Assembly: GCA_036015235.1 (NCBI GenBank)
Contig: CP107926.1
Coordinates: 3,662,001 to 3,726,000 of the forward strand
DNA from: Streptomyces sp. NBC_00433
Lineage (GTDB): Bacteria; Actinomycetota; Actinomycetes; Streptomycetales; Streptomycetaceae
Length of the DNA: 64,000 nt
Direction of reading: 5' to 3'
The position numbers and the translations under genes are program-made. Positions 31,503 to 40,545 of this stretch are shown here, piece after piece. The stretch's first letter is position 1, and the number at the start of each line of letters is the position of its first letter. A model generated the notes under the pieces. The model did no database searches, was not told the origin of the DNA, and worked only from the letters and a program-made list of their open reading frames with translations.

Positions 31503-31847
31503 CGCGGCCTTTCCTGACCGCATCTCCACCGGCGTTACGCATCCCGCAGCGCCGCTGTGTGGGGGCTTGTCGGGCAGTTCCCCGCGCCCCTGGGTGATTG
31601 CCCCTTGCGGTGCGTTGCTTTCTTCCCCGCCTCTTCGGCGGGGCGCTCCGTTCTCCCCCAGAACTTCGCCTGGGGGTACCCCCACGCGCCCCTGAAAAAC
31701 GCGTGCCCTCCTGCGCAGAGCCCAGCCCCTGGCAGGGGCAGGAGGACGGAGGCCCCAAGGGGCTCGGGGAACTGCGAGACCAGCCCCCACCAGGGCCGCA
31801 GGCAGGCAACGCGCCGCAAGGGGCAGCCCCGGCGCGGGGGCGGCGGG
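31503..31847. repeat. Repeat-rich convergent gap between hydrolase and deoA
   Basis: No gene is supported. 31620-31740 is the inverted copy of 2695-2814 and contains the hairpin CCCCGCC-TCTTC-GGCGGGG (31625-31643). It also contains the palindrome GGGGGTACCCCC, which can alternatively pair with an upstream CCCCCAG. Flanking pieces carry the GTTCCCCGCGCCCCT core near 31577. It lies between convergent genes, so it may serve as a bidirectional terminator. Confidence 0.8.
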
Positions 31848-33122
31848 TCAGGCGATGCGGTCGAGGATGAGCGGGGGCGCCTGGAAGGTGCCGGCGGGTG
31901 AGACGGAGAAGGCGCCGGCCAGGGCCTCTTCCGCGTACGGGAACTTTTCCGGCGTGTCCGTGTGGAGGGTCAGAAGGGGCGCACCCTCCTGGACGTGGTC
32001 GCCCGGACGGGCGTGGAGCTCGACGCCGGCTCCCGCCTGGACGGAGTCCTCCTTGCGGGCGCGCCCGGCGCCGAGCCGCCACGCGGCGACACCGACGGCG
32101 TAGGCGTCGAGCGCGGTGAGCACCCCGGTCGCGGGGGCCGCGATGACGTGCCGCTCACGGGCGGTGGGCAGCACGGCGTCCGGGTCGCCCCCCTGCGCAC
32201 GGATCATGCGGCGCCAGACGTCCATCGCGGAGCCGTCCGCGAGGGCCTTGGCGGGGTCGGCGTCCGGGAGGCCGGCGGCGGTGAGCATCTCGCGGGCCAG
32301 GGCGAGGGTGAGTTCGACCACGTCGGCGGGGCCGCCGCCCGCCAGGACCTCGACGGATTCGCGGACTTCGAGGGCATTGCCCGCGGTCAGGCCGAGCGGT
32401 ACGGACATGTCGGTGAGGAGCGCGACGGTGCGCACACCGTGGTCGTTGCCGAGACCGACCATCGTGGCGGCGAGTTCGCGGGCGTCGTCGAGGGACTTCA
32501 TGAAGGCCCCGGAGCCGACCTTGACGTCGAGCACGAGCGACCCGGTGCCCTCGGCGATCTTCTTCGACATGATGGACGAGGCGATCAGCGGGATCGCCTC
32601 GACCGTGCCGGTGACGTCCCGCAGGGCGTAGAGCTTCTTGTCGGCGGGCGCGAGGCCGTCCCCGGCGGCGCAGATGACCGCGCCGGTGTCGCCGAGCACG
32701 GCGAGCATCTCCTCGTTGGACAGTGCCGCCCGCCAGCCGGGGATGGATTCGAGCTTGTCGAGGGTGCCGCCGGTGTGGCCGAGGCCGCGTCCCGACAGCT
32801 GCGGCACCGCGGCGCCGCACGCGGCGACCAGCGGGGCCAGCGGGAGGGTGATCTTGTCGCCGACGCCGCCGGTGGAGTGCTTGTCGGCGGTGGGCCTGGC
32901 GAGGGAGGAGAAGTCCATCCGCTCGCCGGAGTCGATCATCGCGGCGGTCCAGCGGGCGATCTCGGCGCGGTCCATGCCGTTGAGCAGGATCGCCATGGCG
33001 AGCGCGGACATCTGCTCGTCGGCGACCGCGCCGCGGGTGTAGGCGTCGACGACCCAGTCGATCTGTTCGTCGCTGAGCCGGCCGCGGTCGCGCTTGGTGC
33101 GGATGACGGTGATGACGTCCAT
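31848..33122 (-). CDS. deoA: Thymidine phosphorylase
   Basis: 424 residues. It splits thymidine or deoxyuridine with phosphate to base and 2-deoxyribose-1-phosphate. The pyrimidine-phosphorylase signature SGRGLGHTGGTLDKLESIPG is present, with the phosphate loop KHSTGGVGDK, LYALRDVTGTVEAIPLI and a C-terminal barrel-sandwich domain. ATG 33122 has GAGGA 6 nt upstream. It is the last gene of the nupA-nupP-nupQ-cdd-deoA run; 138 bp separate it from cdd. Thymidine, uridine and pyrimidine-nucleoside specificity cannot be separated by eye; context favours the deoxy pathway with deoC. Confidence 0.93.
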   Translation of the reverse strand: MDVITVIRTKRDRGRLSDEQIDWVVDAYTRGAVADEQMSALAMAILLNGMDRAEIARWTAAMIDSGERMDFSSLARPTADKHSTGGVGDKITLPLAPLVAACGAAVPQLSGRGLGHTGGTLDKLESIPGWRAALSNEEMLAVLGDTGAVICAAGDGLAPADKKLYALRDVTGTVEAIPLIASSIMSKKIAEGTGSLVLDVKVGSGAFMKSLDDARELAATMVGLGNDHGVRTVALLTDMSVPLGLTAGNALEVRESVEVLAGGGPADVVELTLALAREMLTAAGLPDADPAKALADGSAMDVWRRMIRAQGGDPDAVLPTARERHVIAAPATGVLTALDAYAVGVAAWRLGAGRARKEDSVQAGAGVELHARPGDHVQEGAPLLTLHTDTPEKFPYAEEALAGAFSVSPAGTFQAPPLILDRIA

Positions 33123-33260
33123 GAATGTCCTCGCGAAGTGGGGCCGCCGCCCCGGCCCGCCCGGTCGGGCGGATCGGCGCGGCGGCCGGTGGTCTGGGCG
33201 GGCCGGCGGCGGCACGGCGGCCGGCCCGCGGTAAGGACCCGCGGTAAGGAGGCGTGCCCC

Positions 33261-33662
33261 TTACCGCCGGAGGTCCTCCGCCCCGAAGGCGTCGGGCAGG
33301 ATCTCGCGCATCGGGCGTACGCCGGACGCGGTGTCGACCAGCAGCCCGGGGCCGCCGTTCTCCCACAGCAGCTGGCGGCAGCGGCCGCACGGCATGAGCA
33401 GGGTGCCGTGGCGGTCGACGCAGGTGAAGGCGGTCAGGCGGCCGCCGCCCGAGGCGTGCAGGGCGGAGACCAGGCCGCATTCGGCGCACAGGGCGACCCC
33501 GTAGGCCGCGTTCTCGACATTGCAGCCGACGACGGTGCGGCCGTCGTCGACGAGTGCCGCGGCGCCGACCGGGAAGCCGGAGTAGGGCGCGTAGGCCCGC
33601 TTCATGACGTCCTGGGCGGCGCCGCGCAGCGCCTCCCAGTCAACGGTGGCGGGGAGTGTCAT
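33261..33662 (-). CDS. cdd: Cytidine deaminase
   Basis: 133 residues, the small tetrameric zinc form. It hydrolyses (deoxy)cytidine to (deoxy)uridine. Zinc ligands and catalytic Glu lie in GCNVENAAYGVALCAECG (Cys and Glu of CAE) and MPCGRCRQ (two Cys), i.e. three Cys rather than His plus two Cys. The substrate-binding AYAPYSGFPVGAAAL is complete. Its ATG overlaps the stop of nupQ (ATGA), so it is translationally coupled to the permease and supplied directly with imported nucleosides. Confidence 0.95.
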   Translation of the reverse strand: MTLPATVDWEALRGAAQDVMKRAYAPYSGFPVGAAALVDDGRTVVGCNVENAAYGVALCAECGLVSALHASGGGRLTAFTCVDRHGTLLMPCGRCRQLLWENGGPGLLVDTASGVRPMREILPDAFGAEDLRR

Positions 33663-34945
33663 CCGCCTTGTCCCTTCCGGTACGGCAGCCCGTCCGCCTT
33701 GGGCATCCGCAGGCGTTGTGCGGACAGGCCCATGACCAGCAGCGTGGCCACGTAGGGCGACGCCTGGACGATCTCGTCCGCGACGGTGTCGGTGGTCAGG
33801 TACCAGACTGCCAGCAGCACGGCGAAGCCCAGTGCGAAGCCCGCCGACAGGTACGCCTTGCGGACGTACTTCCAGATCGCCATCGCCAGCAGCAGCACCG
33901 CGAGCAGCAGGAGCAGCGCGTGGACGGAGTCGCTGCCGCTGCGCAGCTGGAGGCTGTCGGCGTAGCCGAACAGGCCCGCGCCCATGGCGAGGCCGCCGGG
34001 GCGCCAGTTGCCGAAGATCATCGCGGCGAGGCCGATGTAGCCGCGGCCGCTGGTCTGGCCTTCGAGGTAGAAGTGCGTGCCGATGGCGAGGAAGACGCCG
34101 CCGAGCCCGGCGAGGCCGCCGGAGATCATGACGGCCACGTATTTGTACAGGTAGACGTTGACGCCGAGGGATTCCGCGGCGACCGGGTTCTCACCGCAGG
34201 AGCGCAGCCGCAGGCCGAAGGACGTACGCCACAGCACGAAGAAGGTGGCGACGAAGAGCAGCACGGCCAGCAGCGTCAGCGAGGAGATGTTGGTGACCAG
34301 GCCGCCGACGATGCCCGCCAGGTCGGAGATCAGGAACCAGTGGTGCTTCTCCAGGCCGGCCAGCCAGTGGGACAGGCCTGGCACGGTGAAGGACTTGATG
34401 TCGTTGATGGGTGGCGACTGCTTGGGCGTGCCGCCCTCGGTCGCCGCCTTGCCGACGTTGAAGATGCGCTTGGCGAGGTAGGCGGTGACGCCCGCGGCCA
34501 GGATGTTGATGGCCACACCGGCGATGATCTGGTCGACGCCGAAGGTGACGGTGACGATCGCGTGCAGCAGGCCGCCCGCCATGCCGCCGAGGATGCCGGC
34601 GATGACGCCCATCCACGGGTTAAGGCTCCAGCCGGCCCAGGCGCCGAAGAAGGTGCCGAGGATCATCATGCCTTCGAGGCCGATGTTGACCACGCCGGCC
34701 CGCTCCGACCACAGGCCGCCGAGGCCGGCGAGCGCGATGGGTACGGCGCCGGTCAGGGCGCCGGCCATCTGCCCGGAGGAGGTCACGTCGTCGGCGCCGG
34801 CGATGGCGCGGACCGCGGAGACCACGATCAGCGCGGCGGCCACGATCAGCATGATCACCGGGACGGAGAGCCGGGTCCTGCCTGCCTTGGCACCGGCGGT
34901 CTTGGACGCGGCGGGCGGCGGGGTCTGGGTAGCGGTGGCAGTCAC
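33659..34945 (-). CDS. nupQ: Nucleoside ABC transporter permease (NupQ/YufQ type)
   Basis: 428 residues with about ten hydrophobic segments, branched-chain/ribose-type permease fold (BPD_transp_2). Recognisable motifs are ERAGVVNIGLEGMMILGTFFGAW, GVDQIIAGVAINILAAG and RTSFGLRLRSCGENPVAAESLG. A soluble Ala/Pro/Thr-rich N-terminus of about 25 residues precedes the first helix. It overlaps nupP upstream (ATGA) and cdd downstream. With NupP and the double-domain ATPase NupA it forms the BmpA-dependent nucleoside importer known from Bacillus and Lactococcus (YufNOPQ, BmpA-NupABC). Confidence 0.9.
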   Translation of the reverse strand: MTATATQTPPPAASKTAGAKAGRTRLSVPVIMLIVAAALIVVSAVRAIAGADDVTSSGQMAGALTGAVPIALAGLGGLWSERAGVVNIGLEGMMILGTFFGAWAGWSLNPWMGVIAGILGGMAGGLLHAIVTVTFGVDQIIAGVAINILAAGVTAYLAKRIFNVGKAATEGGTPKQSPPINDIKSFTVPGLSHWLAGLEKHHWFLISDLAGIVGGLVTNISSLTLLAVLLFVATFFVLWRTSFGLRLRSCGENPVAAESLGVNVYLYKYVAVMISGGLAGLGGVFLAIGTHFYLEGQTSGRGYIGLAAMIFGNWRPGGLAMGAGLFGYADSLQLRSGSDSVHALLLLLAVLLLAMAIWKYVRKAYLSAGFALGFAVLLAVWYLTTDTVADEIVQASPYVATLLVMGLSAQRLRMPKADGLPYRKGQGG

Positions 34946-36051
34946 GCCGTCACCTCCTGCTTGTCGTCGGAGCCGGCCGCGGCGAGTTCCGCTCCGACCT
35001 GGCGCTGCTGCCGTGCGAGCCCGTAGCGGCGCACCAGCTCATAGGCGATGACGACGGCGAGCACGATGGCGCCCTGGATCACGCCGACGATCTCCTTGTC
35101 GTAGCCCTCGAACTCCAGGCCGTTGGAGGCGCGCTCCAGGAAGGCCCAGAGCAGCGCGCCGATCGCGATGCCGATCGGGTTGTTGCGGCCGAGCAGCGCC
35201 ACCGCGATACCGGTGAAGCCGATGCCGGCCGGGAAGTCGGTGCTGAACTGGTAGGACTGGTTGAGCAGCGTCGACATGCCGACGAGGCCGGCCATCGCGC
35301 CGGATATCAGCATGCTGACGATGACCATCTTCTTCACGCTGACGCCGCTGGCCTGCGCCGCGGACTCCGAGCGGCCCACCGAGCGCAGGTCGAAGCCGAA
35401 GCGGGTGCGGGACAGCACGAACCAGTAGACGACGCCCGCGAGGCCGGCGAAGACGATGAAGCCGACGACCGGGTCGGTCTGGGTGGTGAAGTTGAAGAGG
35501 TGGCTGCCGGACGGGATCGGCTTGGTGGTGATGGTGTTGGCCAGCTTGTCGGTGACCCCGAGTCTGCCGTCCTGCAGGAAGTAGCCGATGACGATACCCG
35601 CGATCGAGTTGAGCATGATCGTGGAGATGACCTCGCTGACCCCGCGGGTCACCTTCAGCACACCGGCGATCGCCGCCCACGCGGCGCCCACCACCATCGC
35701 GGTCAGGATGATGACCGGGATCTGGATGAAGCCGGGGATCGACATCGAGCCGCCGACGGCGGCGGCGAAGAAGGCGGCCAGGCGGTACTGGCCGTCGACG
35801 CCGATGTTGAACAGGTTCATCCGGAAGCCGATGGCCACCGCGAGACCCGACAGGTAGTAGGGGGTCGCCTTGTTGAGGATGTAGACCTGGCTGTCGGACT
35901 TGCTGCCGTAGGTCAGCATCACGTTGAAGGCGTGGAAGGGCTCCTTGCCGCTGGCCAGCAGCACCAGCCCGGTGACGATCAGCGCGCCCAGCACGGAGAG
36001 CACCGGTGCGGCCAGGCCCAGCAGGACCCGGTCCTTGTCGAACTTCTTCAT
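34942..36051 (-). CDS. nupP: Nucleoside ABC transporter permease (NupP/YufP type)
   Basis: 369 residues with about nine membrane segments. Signature regions are GFRMNLFNIGVDGQYRLAAF, GVSEVISTIMLNSIAGIVIG and RTRFGFDLRSVGRSESAAQA, the cytoplasmic coupling loop. It begins at ATG 36051 overlapping the nupA stop (ATGA) and ends overlapping nupQ. It is the second permease subunit of the nucleoside importer. Confidence 0.9.
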   Translation of the reverse strand: MKKFDKDRVLLGLAAPVLSVLGALIVTGLVLLASGKEPFHAFNVMLTYGSKSDSQVYILNKATPYYLSGLAVAIGFRMNLFNIGVDGQYRLAAFFAAAVGGSMSIPGFIQIPVIILTAMVVGAAWAAIAGVLKVTRGVSEVISTIMLNSIAGIVIGYFLQDGRLGVTDKLANTITTKPIPSGSHLFNFTTQTDPVVGFIVFAGLAGVVYWFVLSRTRFGFDLRSVGRSESAAQASGVSVKKMVIVSMLISGAMAGLVGMSTLLNQSYQFSTDFPAGIGFTGIAVALLGRNNPIGIAIGALLWAFLERASNGLEFEGYDKEIVGVIQGAIVLAVVIAYELVRRYGLARQQRQVGAELAAAGSDDKQEVTA

Positions 36052-37646
36052 CGGTCCTCTCCCCCGGATCCGCCGGACTCGCCGAGCGCTACCGGATCTT
36101 CCTGCTGGTGTGCGAGGTGGCCCGCGGCCGCTCCGGTCATGGCCGAACCCAGCTCCTCCGGGGTGATGGTGGCGGGGTCGGCGTCGGCGACCAGCCGGCC
36201 GCGGTACATCACCCGCAGGGTGTCGGAAAGGCCGATCAGCTCGTCCAGGTCGGCGGAGATCAGCAGCACCGCCAGGCCCTCCCGGCGGGCGGCCCTGATC
36301 TGGTCCCAGATCTGCGCCTGCGCGCCGACGTCCACGCCCCGGGTGGGGTGCGCGGCGATCAGCAGCTTGGGCAGGTGGCTCATCTCGCGGCCGACGATCA
36401 GCTTCTGCTGGTTGCCGCCGGACAGCGACGCGGCCGTCACCTCGATGCCGGGGGTGCGGACGTCGTACTCCGCGACGATCCGCTCGGTGTCGCGGCGGGC
36501 GGCGCCCGGGTCGATGAGGAAGCCGCGGCTGTTGGGGCGCTCGGTGACATGGCCGAGGATGCGGTTCTCCCACAGCGGCGCTTCGAGCAGCAGGCCGTGC
36601 CGGTGGCGGTCCTCGGGGATGTAGCCGACGCCGTCCTCGCGGCGGCCGCGGGTGGGCATCCGGGTGATGTCCCTGCCGTCCAGCGTCAGCACCCCGGCGT
36701 TCAGGCCGCGCATGCCCATGACGGCCTCGACGAGTTCGGCCTGCCCGTTGCCCTCGACACCGGCGATGCCGAGCACTTCGCCCTTGTGGATGGTGAAGGC
36801 GATGTCGTCGAGTACGGTCCGCTCGACGCCCTCGGAGTCGGTCTCGAACATCCGCAGGCCCTGCACGGTGAGCATCGGCTCGGTCGTGACGGTGGACTCG
36901 CGGGTCTCCGGCGAGGGCAGCTCGCTGCCGACCATCAGCTCGGCGAGCTGCTTGGCGGTGGTCTTCTTCGGGTCGGCCTCGCCGACGGTGGTGCCGCGCC
37001 TGATGACGGTGATCTGGTCGGCGACGGAGAGCACCTCGCCGAGCTTGTGCGAGATGAAGATCACGGTCAGGCCCTCGGACTTGAGCCCGCGCAGGTTCTC
37101 GAACAGCGCGTCGACCTCCTGCGGGACCAGCACCGCGGTCGGCTCGTCCAGGATCAGGATGCGGGCGCCGCGGTAGAGGACCTTGAGGATCTCCACCCGC
37201 TGGCGGTCGGCCACGCCCAGGTCCTCGACCAGCACGTCGGGCCGCACCCCGAGCCCGTAGGCGTCGGATATCTCGGCGATACGCGCGCGGGCGCGGCCGC
37301 CGATGCCGTACGACTTCTCGCTGCCGAGGACGACGTTCTCCAGCACGGTGAGGTTGTCGGCGAGCATGAAGTGCTGGTGCACCATGCCGATACCGCGGGC
37401 GATGGCGTCGCCCGGGTCGCCGAAGACGGCCTGCTCGCCGTGGATCGCGATGGTGCCCTCGTCCGGCTTCTGCATGCCGTAGAGGATCTTCATCAGGGTG
37501 GACTTGCCGGCGCCGTTCTCGCCCACGAGGGCGTGCACGGTGCCGCTGTGCACGGTGATGTCGATGTCGTGGTTGGCGACGACACCGGGGAACCGCTTGG
37601 TGATGCCGCGCAGTTCGACGGCGGGTGGACTCGTGGACGCGTTGAT
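36048..37646 (-). CDS. nupA: Nucleoside ABC transporter, double ATP-binding protein; apparent ATC start
   Basis: 532 residues with two ABC domains, as in RbsA/YufO. Domain 1 has Walker A GENGAGKST and Walker B ILILDEPTAVL. Domain 2 has a degenerate P-loop GVEGNGQAEL, signature LSGGNQQKLIVG and AHPTRGVDVG. Homology begins at NASTSPPAVELRGITKRF, but the codon there is ATC (37646-37644), with GAGGAG 8 nt upstream. No ATG, GTG or TTG lies in frame nearby; the first is GTG 37790, beyond the operator and probable promoter. Either a rare ATC start is used or the base is an error or mutation. The gene lies behind CTACGCGCGTAG and heads nupA-nupP-nupQ-cdd-deoA. Confidence 0.85.
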   Translation of the reverse strand: MNASTSPPAVELRGITKRFPGVVANHDIDITVHSGTVHALVGENGAGKSTLMKILYGMQKPDEGTIAIHGEQAVFGDPGDAIARGIGMVHQHFMLADNLTVLENVVLGSEKSYGIGGRARARIAEISDAYGLGVRPDVLVEDLGVADRQRVEILKVLYRGARILILDEPTAVLVPQEVDALFENLRGLKSEGLTVIFISHKLGEVLSVADQITVIRRGTTVGEADPKKTTAKQLAELMVGSELPSPETRESTVTTEPMLTVQGLRMFETDSEGVERTVLDDIAFTIHKGEVLGIAGVEGNGQAELVEAVMGMRGLNAGVLTLDGRDITRMPTRGRREDGVGYIPEDRHRHGLLLEAPLWENRILGHVTERPNSRGFLIDPGAARRDTERIVAEYDVRTPGIEVTAASLSGGNQQKLIVGREMSHLPKLLIAAHPTRGVDVGAQAQIWDQIRAARREGLAVLLISADLDELIGLSDTLRVMYRGRLVADADPATITPEELGSAMTGAAAGHLAHQQEDPVALGESGGSGGEDR

Positions 37647-37764
37647 GGCGCACTCTCCTCGGGGGAAAGGCCGGGGCGGTGGCGGGGCTGGCTGGGGGCG
37701 GCGCTCGGGGGTGGTGGTTGAACGTATCGCGGGAGTGAAAGCGGAAGGTATCGCGCGGGAAACG

Positions 37765-37776
37765 CTACGCGCGTAG
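37765..37776. promoter_or_regulatory. Nucleoside-regulon operator (nup operon copy)
   Basis: Perfect CTACGCGCGTAG. On the minus strand it is followed after 12-14 bp by TACCTT, a possible -10 (about 37752-37747), mirroring the deoD arrangement. Confidence 0.8.
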
Positions 37777-37847
37777 CTGCGGCTTTTCACAGCACGGATT
37801 CGTCACGACCGGCCGGACCCGGGCGGAAACCGCCCCGGACCGTGACC

Positions 37848-37894
37848 GAGGCCCGGCGGGGGGCTGCTGCCGCAGCATCCCCCCGCCGGGCCTC
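37848..37894 (-). terminator. Strong intrinsic-type terminator after bmpA
   Basis: GAGGCCCGGCGGGGGG (37848-37863) pairs perfectly over 16 bp with CCCCCCGCCGGGCCTC (37879-37894) around a 15-nt loop. It lies 24 bp past the bmpA stop and before the nupA promoter, so bmpA and nupA are separate transcription units. Confidence 0.85.
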
Positions 37895-37917
37895 GTCGGC
37901 CGTGTCCGCTCACCCGG

Positions 37918-38997
37918 TCACGGGGTGGAGCTGACCTTGATCTGGCCGGAGACGATCTTCTGCTTGGCCGCGTCGATCTGCGCCTGGACGTCGGAGAGGA
38001 AGCCGCCGGAAGTGGCGAGCGACACACCGCCGTTGGCGAGGTCGTAGGAGTTGGTGCCGACCTTCGGCTTGTTGTCCTTCTTCACCGAGTTGATCAGGTC
38101 GTAGACCGCCACGTCGACGTTCTTGATCGCCGAGGTGAGCAGGCTGTTCTTGTACTTCGCCAGCGCCGGGTCCTGGTACTGGTCGGAGTCGACGCCGATC
38201 GCCCAGGCACCGGACTTGCCGGCGACCTTCTGGATCGAGCCGTCACCGGACAGACCGGCGGCGGTGTAGATGACGTCGACGCCCTTGTCCAGCATGCCCT
38301 GGGCCTTGGCGGCGGCCGACGTCGCGTCGTTGAAGCCGCGCGGGTCGGTCTTGTACAGGTACTCGCGGGTCAGCTGGACGCTGGGCTTGGTGTCCTTGAC
38401 GCCCTGGGCGAAGCCCGCGTCGAAGGTGCCGATCAGGGTGTTCTGCACACCGCCGATGAAGCCGACCTTGCCGGTCTTGGACTTCAGCGCCGCGGCCACA
38501 CCGGCGAGGTAGGAGCTCTGCTCGGTGGCGAAGACCATGCTGTCGACGTTCGGGGCGTCGACGACGGAGTCGACCAGGCCGAAGGTCACGTTCGGGTACT
38601 TCTTGGCGACCGTGGTGACGGCGGTACCGTAGGTGTAGCCGACCGCGACGACGGGGTTGTAGCCGGCCGCGGCCAGCGAGTCGAGACGCTGCACGCGGTC
38701 CGACTCGGTCTCGCCGTTGCTGGCGGTCAGCTCCTTGGAGTCGAGCTTCAGCTCGCCGTCGGCCTTGTCCAGGCCGCGGGCCGCGGAGTCGTTGAACGAG
38801 TGGTCGCCACGGCCGCCGACGTCGTAGGCCATGCCGACACCCTTGGACTTGGCGCCGCCACCGGCCGAGCTGCTGCTGCTCCCGCTGCTCGACGGCTTGC
38901 TGCTGTCCGACGTGGTGCTGCTTCCGCACGCGGTCGCGGTCAGCGCGAGAGCCGCGGACACCACACCCGCGGCAGCGATCTTGGATACCCGGCGCAA
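37918..38997 (-). CDS. bmpA: Nucleoside-binding lipoprotein of the BMP family
   Basis: 359 residues. The signal peptide RRVSKIAAAGVVSAALALTA ends in lipobox TATA|C; a Ser-rich linker (SSSGSSSSAGGG) follows. The BMP (PnrA/BmpA) domain shows GMAYDVGGRGDHSFND, VAVGYTYGT, the EQSSYLAGVAA region and KTGKVGFIGGVQN. These proteins bind purine and pyrimidine nucleosides and deliver them to the NupPQ permease. The start is TTG 38997 with GGGGA 6 nt upstream; no ATG or GTG gives a signal peptide. It has its own degenerate operator upstream and a strong terminator downstream, so it can be expressed more than the permease. Confidence 0.92.
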   Translation of the reverse strand: MRRVSKIAAAGVVSAALALTATACGSSTTSDSSKPSSSGSSSSSAGGGAKSKGVGMAYDVGGRGDHSFNDSAARGLDKADGELKLDSKELTASNGETESDRVQRLDSLAAAGYNPVVAVGYTYGTAVTTVAKKYPNVTFGLVDSVVDAPNVDSMVFATEQSSYLAGVAAALKSKTGKVGFIGGVQNTLIGTFDAGFAQGVKDTKPSVQLTREYLYKTDPRGFNDATSAAAKAQGMLDKGVDVIYTAAGLSGDGSIQKVAGKSGAWAIGVDSDQYQDPALAKYKNSLLTSAIKNVDVAVYDLINSVKKDNKPKVGTNSYDLANGGVSLATSGGFLSDVQAQIDAAKQKIVSGQIKVSSTP

Positions 38998-39048
38998 GAG
39001 GGTCCCCTTCGGTTCGGAGCGCCGTCCGGCGCTGGCTAAGCGGGAGCT

Positions 39049-39060
39049 TAACGCGCGTAG
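39049..39060. promoter_or_regulatory. Degenerate nucleoside-regulon operator (bmpA copy)
   Basis: TAACGCGCGTAG keeps the ACGCGCGT core and one complete arm of CTACGCGCGTAG; the other arm differs at its first two positions. It lies 52 bp upstream of the bmpA TTG start. Confidence 0.6.
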
Positions 39061-39148
39061 ATGTCAGGTAAAGACCGAATGAAGGCCTGTTATCGGATCG
39101 ACGCATTTCCACCAGGTGAAACTCCCGTAGCCATCCCCTCACCCGGTG

Positions 39149-40357
39149 TCAGACCAGCAGCGCAACCCCGGTGAAGAGCTCCACGCCGACCTTGATCGCG
39201 CCCTCGTCCACGTCGAAATCACCCTGGTGCAGATCGCGCTTCGCGGTGTCCCCCACCGGCCGCACCCCGAGCCGGGCCAGCGCGCCCGGCACCCGCTCCA
39301 GATACCACGAGAAGTCCTCGCCGCCCAGGCTTTGCTCGGTGTCCTCCACCGCGTGCAGGCCGCGCCTGGCGGTCATCGCGTCCCGCAGCAGCTCGGTCGA
39401 CACCGCCTCGTTCACCACCGGCGGCACCCCGCGCTGGTAGGTGATCTCGCACTTGGCGCGGTACATCGCGGCGACCTGGTCGATCACCTCGTGCACCAGG
39501 TCGGGCGCCTCGTGCCAGGCCGCCAGGTCCAGGCAGCGGACGGTGCCCTCCAGCTCGGCGTGCTGCGGGATGACGTTCGCCGCGTGGCCGGCCGCGATCC
39601 GGCCCCACACCACGCTCAGGCCCGAGCGCGGGTCGGCGCGGCGGGTCAGCACGGTCGGCAGCTCGGTGGCCAGCTTGGCGGTCGCCATCACCAGGTCGGT
39701 GGTCAGGTGCGGGCGGGCGCTGTGGCCGCCGGGCCCGTCCAGGGTGAGCAGCAGCTTGTCGGCCGCCGAGGTGATCGGCCCCTGCCGCAGGCCGATCCTG
39801 CCGACCTCGACCTTGGGGTCGCAGTGCACGGCGAAGATACGTTCCACCCCGTCGAGCACGCCGGCCTTCACCGCGTCGAGCGCGCCGCCGGGCATGACCT
39901 CCTCGGCCGCCTGGAAGACCAGCCGCACCGGACGGGGCAGCCGGCCCTGCGCGGCCAGCTCCGCGAGCACCAGGCCCGCGCCCAGCACGACGGACGTGTG
40001 CACGTCGTGCCCGCAGGCGTGCGCCCGGCCCTCGACGGTCGAGCGGTATTCCACGGTCTTGGTGTCGGGCACCGGGAGCGCGTCGATGTCGGCCCGCAGC
40101 GCGAGCCGCCCCCGCTCCGGGTCGTCGGGCCCGATGTCGCACATCAGCCCGGTCCCGCCGGGCAGCACCACCGGGTCGAGCCCGGCGAGCTCCAGCCTGG
40201 CCCTGATCTTCTCGGTGGTCCTGAACTCCTGCCGGCTCAATTCCGGGTGCCTGTGCAGGTCACGGCGGAAAGCGATGAGCTCATCGCGCAGTTCTTCGGA
40301 CAGCGCACCGGATGTCGCTGTGGGTGAGTCGTTCACCCCAGTCAGGGTAGGCCCCAT
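39149..40357 (-). CDS. M20-family amidohydrolase/peptidase
   Basis: 402 residues. Metal-binding signature residues of the aminoacylase/IAA-amidohydrolase type occur in ADIDALPVP, HACGHDVHTS (Cys and His), FQAAEEVMPGGA (Glu pair), AVHCDPK and LGGEDFSWYLE. The dimerisation domain includes GPGGHSARPHLTTD. It would remove an acyl group from an N-acyl amino acid or dipeptide in the cytosol; no signal peptide. Mycobacteria have related amiA1/amiB1 genes near deoD and lpdA, which supports an old association with this locus. ATG 40357 has AGGAG 7 nt upstream; a GTG inside the first 10 codons is possible. Confidence 0.9.
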   Translation of the reverse strand: MGPTLTGVNDSPTATSGALSEELRDELIAFRRDLHRHPELSRQEFRTTEKIRARLELAGLDPVVLPGGTGLMCDIGPDDPERGRLALRADIDALPVPDTKTVEYRSTVEGRAHACGHDVHTSVVLGAGLVLAELAAQGRLPRPVRLVFQAAEEVMPGGALDAVKAGVLDGVERIFAVHCDPKVEVGRIGLRQGPITSAADKLLLTLDGPGGHSARPHLTTDLVMATAKLATELPTVLTRRADPRSGLSVVWGRIAAGHAANVIPQHAELEGTVRCLDLAAWHEAPDLVHEVIDQVAAMYRAKCEITYQRGVPPVVNEAVSTELLRDAMTARRGLHAVEDTEQSLGGEDFSWYLERVPGALARLGVRPVGDTAKRDLHQGDFDVDEGAIKVGVELFTGVALLV

Positions 40358-40545
40358 GACCGGCTCCTCTGGGCTGATCGGACAAAAACAAGTGCGTCTG
40401 GAGGAGAAGAAGTCGCCTGTTCGGCGCATACCCGGTCATCCTCAGGGGTATGTCCACCCTTTTGGGGTGAGGACATGAACACACCCATACTCGCTCAACG
40501 AGCATCCGCCCGCGAGGCAACGCGGACCGGCACCGCCGGTGAGCC

